Assembly: GCF_018310695.1 (NCBI RefSeq)
Contig: NZ_JAGXCY010000008.1
Span: 79,671-143,670 of the forward strand
Length of the DNA: 64,000 bases
From: Paenibacillus sp. Marseille-Q4541
GTDB taxonomy: Bacteria > Bacillota > Bacilli > Paenibacillales > Paenibacillaceae
Direction of reading: 5' to 3'
A program made the position numbers and the translations under genes. The notes beneath the pieces were generated by a model. The model had not been told where the DNA came from. It worked only from the letters and a program-made list of their open reading frames with translations, and did not search any database. Of the stretch, positions 60,725-64,000 are shown one piece after another (the stretch's first letter is position 1; every line of letters starts with the position of its first letter).

Positions 60725-60945
60725 CTAGAAATCAAAGTTGTCGGGGTCTGAACCTGTTCTTTCATCTTTGTTCATCGTATCAATCTTCACGGCCTAACCT
60801 ACACTTTCTTCTGGTATACCGCGGCGGTATCGATGCTACGGTAGCCTGTCTTGATCGCATGGGAGATAGTTGCTTCCGCTTCTTTGCCTTGTTGAGCTTT
60901 ATAGACGCCTAGACCAAGCTACGGCATAGAAACTCCATTGTTTAA
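60725..60945 (-). pseudogene. Decayed aldo/keto reductase copy with large internal deletion
   Basis: On the minus strand the N-terminal part reads LNNGVSMP-stop-LGLGVYKAQQGKEAEATISH and on to GYRSIDTAAVYQ, like the start of the intact reductase; it then stops, and the C-terminal IDTMNKDERTGSDPDNFDF with stop follows within about 40 bases. About 200 central codons are missing, there is an in-frame TAG, and the two parts are no longer joined in a useful frame. A ribosome-binding-like GGGGG remains just upstream (about 60977-60981). Confidence 0.85.
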
Positions 60946-61071
60946 TTAATGTTGTTTACTGCTTTCATGCTTCATACCCCCTGAAAGAAAAGTGATGAAC
61001 AGACGCTTCCCTATTTATTTTAGACTTCTGTAATATGTGAAAGCAAGAGTGTCCTTGATTTTGAAGCAAAA

Positions 61072-62526
61072 TCATTTGGATAGAATGAGACGTGCCAGCG
61101 CCATGATTCCCCGCTCCAATTCCTCCACAGATGCATAGGCAAAGGATATGCGGATGTGGTCTTGATCAAATCGGTCATAAATAGATCCTGGGTTTAGCAA
61201 AACTCCTTCGGCAAGAGCTTTTTTGAACAAGTTTTCTGGCCGAATCCCATGTAATAATTTCACCCAAATATAAAATCCGCCTTGAGGTACATTCCACTCC
61301 GCTGCACCATTCAAATTTCGGGATAGGATATCTAGGACCCGGTTTCTTTTGTAGATCAATGCTTTACGAACCTGGGTTAGGTGGGCTTCATGGTATCCCT
61401 CCGTAAACCAGAGCGTAGCGGCATCCTGCGCAAGGCTGCTGGCGCCATAGTCTGTTTGCATCTTAATATCTGCCAGCCTCTGAATGACTGTCTCGGGCCC
61501 TGTAACCCAGCCAATCCGAAGACCAGGGCTGACGCTTTTGGACAAAGTGCCCATATGTAAAACATAACCTCCCGGGTCGCGGGCTTTGAGAGATAAAGGA
61601 GGTTCTTCGTCAAACCACAATTCTGCATACGCATGATCTTCCAATATAGGTAATCCTGTATCTTCAGCGGTCTGAATTAAGGCGTTTCTCCTCTTTTCAC
61701 TCATGATAGTACCGCTCGGATTTTGGAAAGTTGGAATCGTATAGAGCAAGGAAGGGCGGTATTGCCGGATATAACGCTGAAGTCCGTCAGTTCGAAGTCC
61801 TTCTTCATCCATTGGCATCCCAATCATACGGATTCCTGCAGATTGAAAGGCGTGGATCGAATACAAATAAGATGGTTTTTCTACCAGGATTGACGATTTT
61901 CTCGGCAATAACCCCATCGCAATCAGCTGCATGGCTTGTAAAGAACCAGAAACGATAAAAATGGATTCGGGAGAAGCATGAATCTGTTGTCCGGCTAAAT
62001 AAGTGGAAACGGCTTGTCGTAGTTTGTAAGATCCTTGAGGTTCAAGATAACCAAGACTGGGGGCATTTTGTGCCAGTTTCTCATAGATTTTTTGAAAGTA
62101 AGCCTGAGGGAGAAGTGCAGGAGGCAGTTCACCTGTCCCGAGGCGAAGGGAACCTTCCCGAAATTCAAATTGATTGATTTGCTGAACTTCAGGAAGGTTC
62201 GGATAATGATTTCCGCTCTCCACGTAATCTTCCCAATTGGGTAGAGTAGGGGACAAGCCGTTCCATCCGGCACGGGATACTTTGGTTCCCCCTCCATGAT
62301 TACTTTCGATGAATCCTGCAGATTGCAGCTCCTCCAGCGCTGCAATGAGTGTGCTCCGATTTACTTTAAATGCGGCAGCTAGCGTACGCTGGGAAGGAAG
62401 ACGCATCCCGGGTGTCCATTCTCCCTGCAAAATTTTTTGTTTGATGTATTCTTCAATCTGAAGATAGAGCGGAACCGGTAGCAACGGGTCGGGGGCAAAA
62501 CGAAGCTCGGTAACAACAGATTTCAA
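61072..62526 (-). CDS. MocR-type regulator (GntR winged helix fused to aminotransferase fold)
   Basis: A 484-aa PLP-binding regulator. The GntR domain covers about 12-80 (YIKQKILQGEWTPGMRLPSQRTLAAAFKVNRSTLIAALEEL), the class I aminotransferase-like domain about 115-480, with the PLP lysine in LSKSVSPGLRIGWV and Asp/Tyr in ILEDHAYAEL. TTG start with AAGGATG upstream. It is divergent from the LysE-type exporter with a dyad operator between, so the exporter is its probable target; the effector may be an amino acid or a vitamin B6-related compound. Confidence 0.92.
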   Translation of the reverse strand: MKSVVTELRFAPDPLLPVPLYLQIEEYIKQKILQGEWTPGMRLPSQRTLAAAFKVNRSTLIAALEELQSAGFIESNHGGGTKVSRAGWNGLSPTLPNWEDYVESGNHYPNLPEVQQINQFEFREGSLRLGTGELPPALLPQAYFQKIYEKLAQNAPSLGYLEPQGSYKLRQAVSTYLAGQQIHASPESIFIVSGSLQAMQLIAMGLLPRKSSILVEKPSYLYSIHAFQSAGIRMIGMPMDEEGLRTDGLQRYIRQYRPSLLYTIPTFQNPSGTIMSEKRRNALIQTAEDTGLPILEDHAYAELWFDEEPPLSLKARDPGGYVLHMGTLSKSVSPGLRIGWVTGPETVIQRLADIKMQTDYGASSLAQDAATLWFTEGYHEAHLTQVRKALIYKRNRVLDILSRNLNGAAEWNVPQGGFYIWVKLLHGIRPENLFKKALAEGVLLNPGSIYDRFDQDHIRISFAYASVEELERGIMALARLILSK

Positions 62527-62571
62527 TAGGACGACATCCTTCCCACAGTTGATATGGATCGTACTATATCA

Positions 62572-62604
62572 TTTGGTTGGTATATACTTCAACCAAATGG
62601 TTGG
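62572..62604. promoter_or_regulatory. MocR-type operator between mocR-like and lysE-like genes
   Basis: A perfect inverted repeat TTTGGTTG-N10-CAACCAAA (62572-62597) plus a further GGTTGG (62599-62604) that forms a direct repeat with the first arm at 24-bp spacing. Mixed direct and inverted repeats are typical for MocR regulators. Confidence 0.72.
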
Positions 62605-62691
62605 ATACAAGCCGTTCCTCATGAGATAGGATAAAGCATGCAAAAGAAAACGTATCGAAAATACTAGAATAGGAAGGGTCGAACATCTAAG

Positions 62692-63309
62692 ATGCAAGAA
62701 GCTATCATTCACGCCCTGATTCTCGCAGCAGGACTTATTTTACCGCTTGGGGCGCAAAATTTATTCGTTTTTAATCAGGGAGCAACTCAGAAAAATTGGG
62801 CGGGGTCTTTGCCAGCTGTTGTAACGGCAGCGTTATGTGACACGATCCTTATTGTGCTTGCGGTAGGGGGACTATCTCTCCTACTCTCTGACCAGAGCAG
62901 GGTAACTCAAGTAATATATGCCGCTGGATGTCTTTTTCTTATCTATATGGCTTGGACGATGTGGCGGGCAGGTGGCGGTTCAAAAGGTAAACAACAAGCA
63001 CTCACGGGCCGTCAGCAGATCCTTTTTGCTTTATCCGTATCGATACTCAATCCCCATGCTATTCTAGACATTCTGGGGGTCATCGGCACGAATTCTTTAC
63101 AATATGAAGGAACGGAACGTACTGCTTATACTGTGGTAACGATTCTAGTATCGTGGGTGTGGTTTATTTTGCTTGCTACTGCGGGAAGAATCATGGGGAG
63201 ATGGGATCAGACCGGGACCCTATCCAGATGGCTTGGCAAAGTTTCCTCCCTTACGATGGCGGGGCTTGCACTATATATGTTGTATTCGCTTGTACAAAGT
63301 TTACAGTGA
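62692..63309 (+). CDS. LysE/ArgO-family amino-acid exporter
   Basis: A 205-aa protein with six predicted helices and the LysE signature near the start (LILPLGAQNLFVFNQG), ALCDTILIVLAVGGL, and NPHAILDILGVIGTNS. Members export basic amino acids. GGAAGGG lies somewhat far (about 14 bases) before the ATG. Divergent MocR regulator upstream. Confidence 0.9.
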   Translation: MQEAIIHALILAAGLILPLGAQNLFVFNQGATQKNWAGSLPAVVTAALCDTILIVLAVGGLSLLLSDQSRVTQVIYAAGCLFLIYMAWTMWRAGGGSKGKQQALTGRQQILFALSVSILNPHAILDILGVIGTNSLQYEGTERTAYTVVTILVSWVWFILLATAGRIMGRWDQTGTLSRWLGKVSSLTMAGLALYMLYSLVQSLQ

Positions 63310-63361
63310 AGAGAAGGGATATCGGCGATAGCAAATAAGCAATAGAACAAGAGATCAATCG

Positions 63362-63415
63362 AAAAAGAAGCTGTTCCAAGCAAATGTAAGATTTGCAGGA
63401 AACACGCTTCTTTTA
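63362..63415 (+). terminator. Terminator of the lysE-like gene
   Basis: AAAAGAAGC/GCTTCTTTT outer stem with inner TGTTCC/GGAAACA and CAAAT/ATTTG pairing. Confidence 0.75.
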
Positions 63416-63454
63416 TTTATTCTTATCATCTGGGCTCATGACTTGGCATGAAAG

Positions 63455-64000
63455 TTAGCCGCCGATTTGCGACATACGCCGCACGGTCGGGGTGTGACTT
63501 TGCGCTTTCTCTTCCAGTGCCAGTGCCATTTCGTGATTCTTCGGTTTGTTACCCAGTGCTTTGAGGAACATAGCGGCCGTAGCCTCTCTATCTCCTACTA
63601 CTTTACGTACGTTGTATTCGTCCGACCAGTACAAGCAAGCCTTGATATGGCCGTCTGCGGTGAGACGTAGCCGATTGCAGTTATCACAGAAATGTTCACT
63701 TACCGGATGAATCAAACCAAAGGTGCCCTTTGCTCCCTTGAGTCTACGATTCTCGGAAGGACCGTTTCCCCCAGGTCCTGGTGTATTTTCTACTTCCCAT
63801 CCGGCTTCGTGACATGCATCAAGCACAGTGGACAGAGGGAGGTACGATTTGCGCCAGGAATCCGTCGCATGTCCGATTGGCATATATTCAATGAAGCGGA
63901 CGTGGAGCGGTGAGTGCTGCGTAAGGGCAATGAAATCTTTAATTTCATCATCGTTAATCCCTTTCATGAGCACCACGTTCAGCTTAATTGGATCAAGTCC
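63455..64000 (-). CDS. moaA: GTP 3',8-cyclase MoaA, C-terminal part (runs off window)
   Basis: The last 182 or so codons of MoaA, the radical-SAM enzyme that starts molybdenum-cofactor synthesis from GTP. The second [4Fe-4S] cluster motif is present ([20 protein letters not shown]), with [14 protein letters not shown] before it and the invariant C-terminal GG. The frame stays open to the window edge; the radical-SAM N-terminal CxxxCxxC would lie beyond. Between 63416 and 63454 there is nothing of note. Confidence 0.95.
   Translation of the reverse strand, partial: GLDPIKLNVVLMKGINDDEIKDFIALTQHSPLHVRFIEYMPIGHATDSWRKSYLPLSTVLDACHEAGWEVENTPGPGGNGPSENRRLKGAKGTFGLIHPVSEHFCDNCNRLRLTADGHIKACLYWSDEYNVRKVVGDREATAAMFLKALGNKPKNHEMALALEEKAQSHTPTVRRMSQIGG

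Overview
The window looks like a chromosomal segment of an endospore-forming Gram-positive bacterium of the Bacillales, most likely Paenibacillus or a close relative. The reasons are two complete GerA-type spore germination operons, strong AGGAGG-type ribosome binding sites with frequent TTG/GTG starts, a PerR-like peroxide regulator with a catalase, modular GH18 chitinases (CBM5/12 plus FnIII), MocR and YafY/WYL regulators, and many compact Rho-independent terminators. The assignment rests on gene content and style, not on a phylogenetic marker. I saw no rRNA, tRNA, CRISPR array, phage or insertion sequence.

Layout. 0.1-7.7 kb: FAD/Rieske oxidoreductase (-), a relic of a DUF418 membrane protein, a GH3 glycosidase, and an MHYT-PAS-GGDEF-EAL c-di-GMP protein. 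7.8-10.4 kb: a four-gene operon (unknown protein, Ser/Gly-rich lipoprotein, glutathionylspermidine-synthase-like ATP-grasp enzyme, DUF350 membrane protein), the best candidate here for a poorly described system. 10.6-13.1 kb: a MerR-methyltransferase fusion and an SAH/MTA-deaminase-like amidohydrolase that share a matching 15-bp operator in 19-bp promoter spacers. 13.1-14.8 kb: XRE regulator and aldo/keto reductase. 14.9-19.2 kb: first ger operon (A-C-B). 19.3-22.2 kb: perR-like gene, an overlapping winged-helix regulator, and katA with a 7-1-7 Per-type box. 22.3-24.1 kb: BlaI-type repressor, short M56 protease, DoxX. 24.3-28.5 kb: second ger operon (A-C-D-B, with a small D subunit).

28.6-34.1 kb: HemD-like protein, CBS/CNNM transporter, ThuA-like protein, and a phasin-like plus AarF/UbiB pair. 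34.3-37.4 kb: aldehyde dehydrogenase and a DEAD-box helicase with an RGG-rich tail. 37.5-39.4 kb: Fur-box-controlled siderophore ATPase and FhuF-like reductase. 39.5-42.1 kb: GNAT, glutathione peroxidase, MFS pump. 42.2-45.2 kb: water-forming NADH oxidase and formate/nitrite transporter with four Rex/Fnr-like palindromes. 45.2-46.8 kb: MFS transporter behind a leader ORF plus terminator that resembles an attenuator. 47.3-51.3 kb: two adjacent secreted chitinases with mirror-image modular architecture. 51.4-55.4 kb: two GNATs, a small Ser/Thr/Gln-rich protein with its own Per-type box, DUF2164, glnS. 55.5-59.0 kb: WYL regulator divergent from an alpha/beta hydrolase, MFS transporter, orphan small ORF. 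59.0-64.0 kb: flavodoxin-fold oxidoreductase, aldo/keto reductase followed by a decayed second copy, MocR regulator divergent from a LysE exporter across a palindromic operator, and the 3' part of moaA running off the end.

How it fits together. Several small regulatory circuits can be read from the DNA: peroxide stress (perR-katA-79-aa protein), iron (Fur box), redox/oxygen limitation (nox-fnt), the MerR-methyltransferase pair, the BlaI-M56 pair and the MocR-LysE pair. The operator calls are from pattern recognition by eye; regulator identities are inference.
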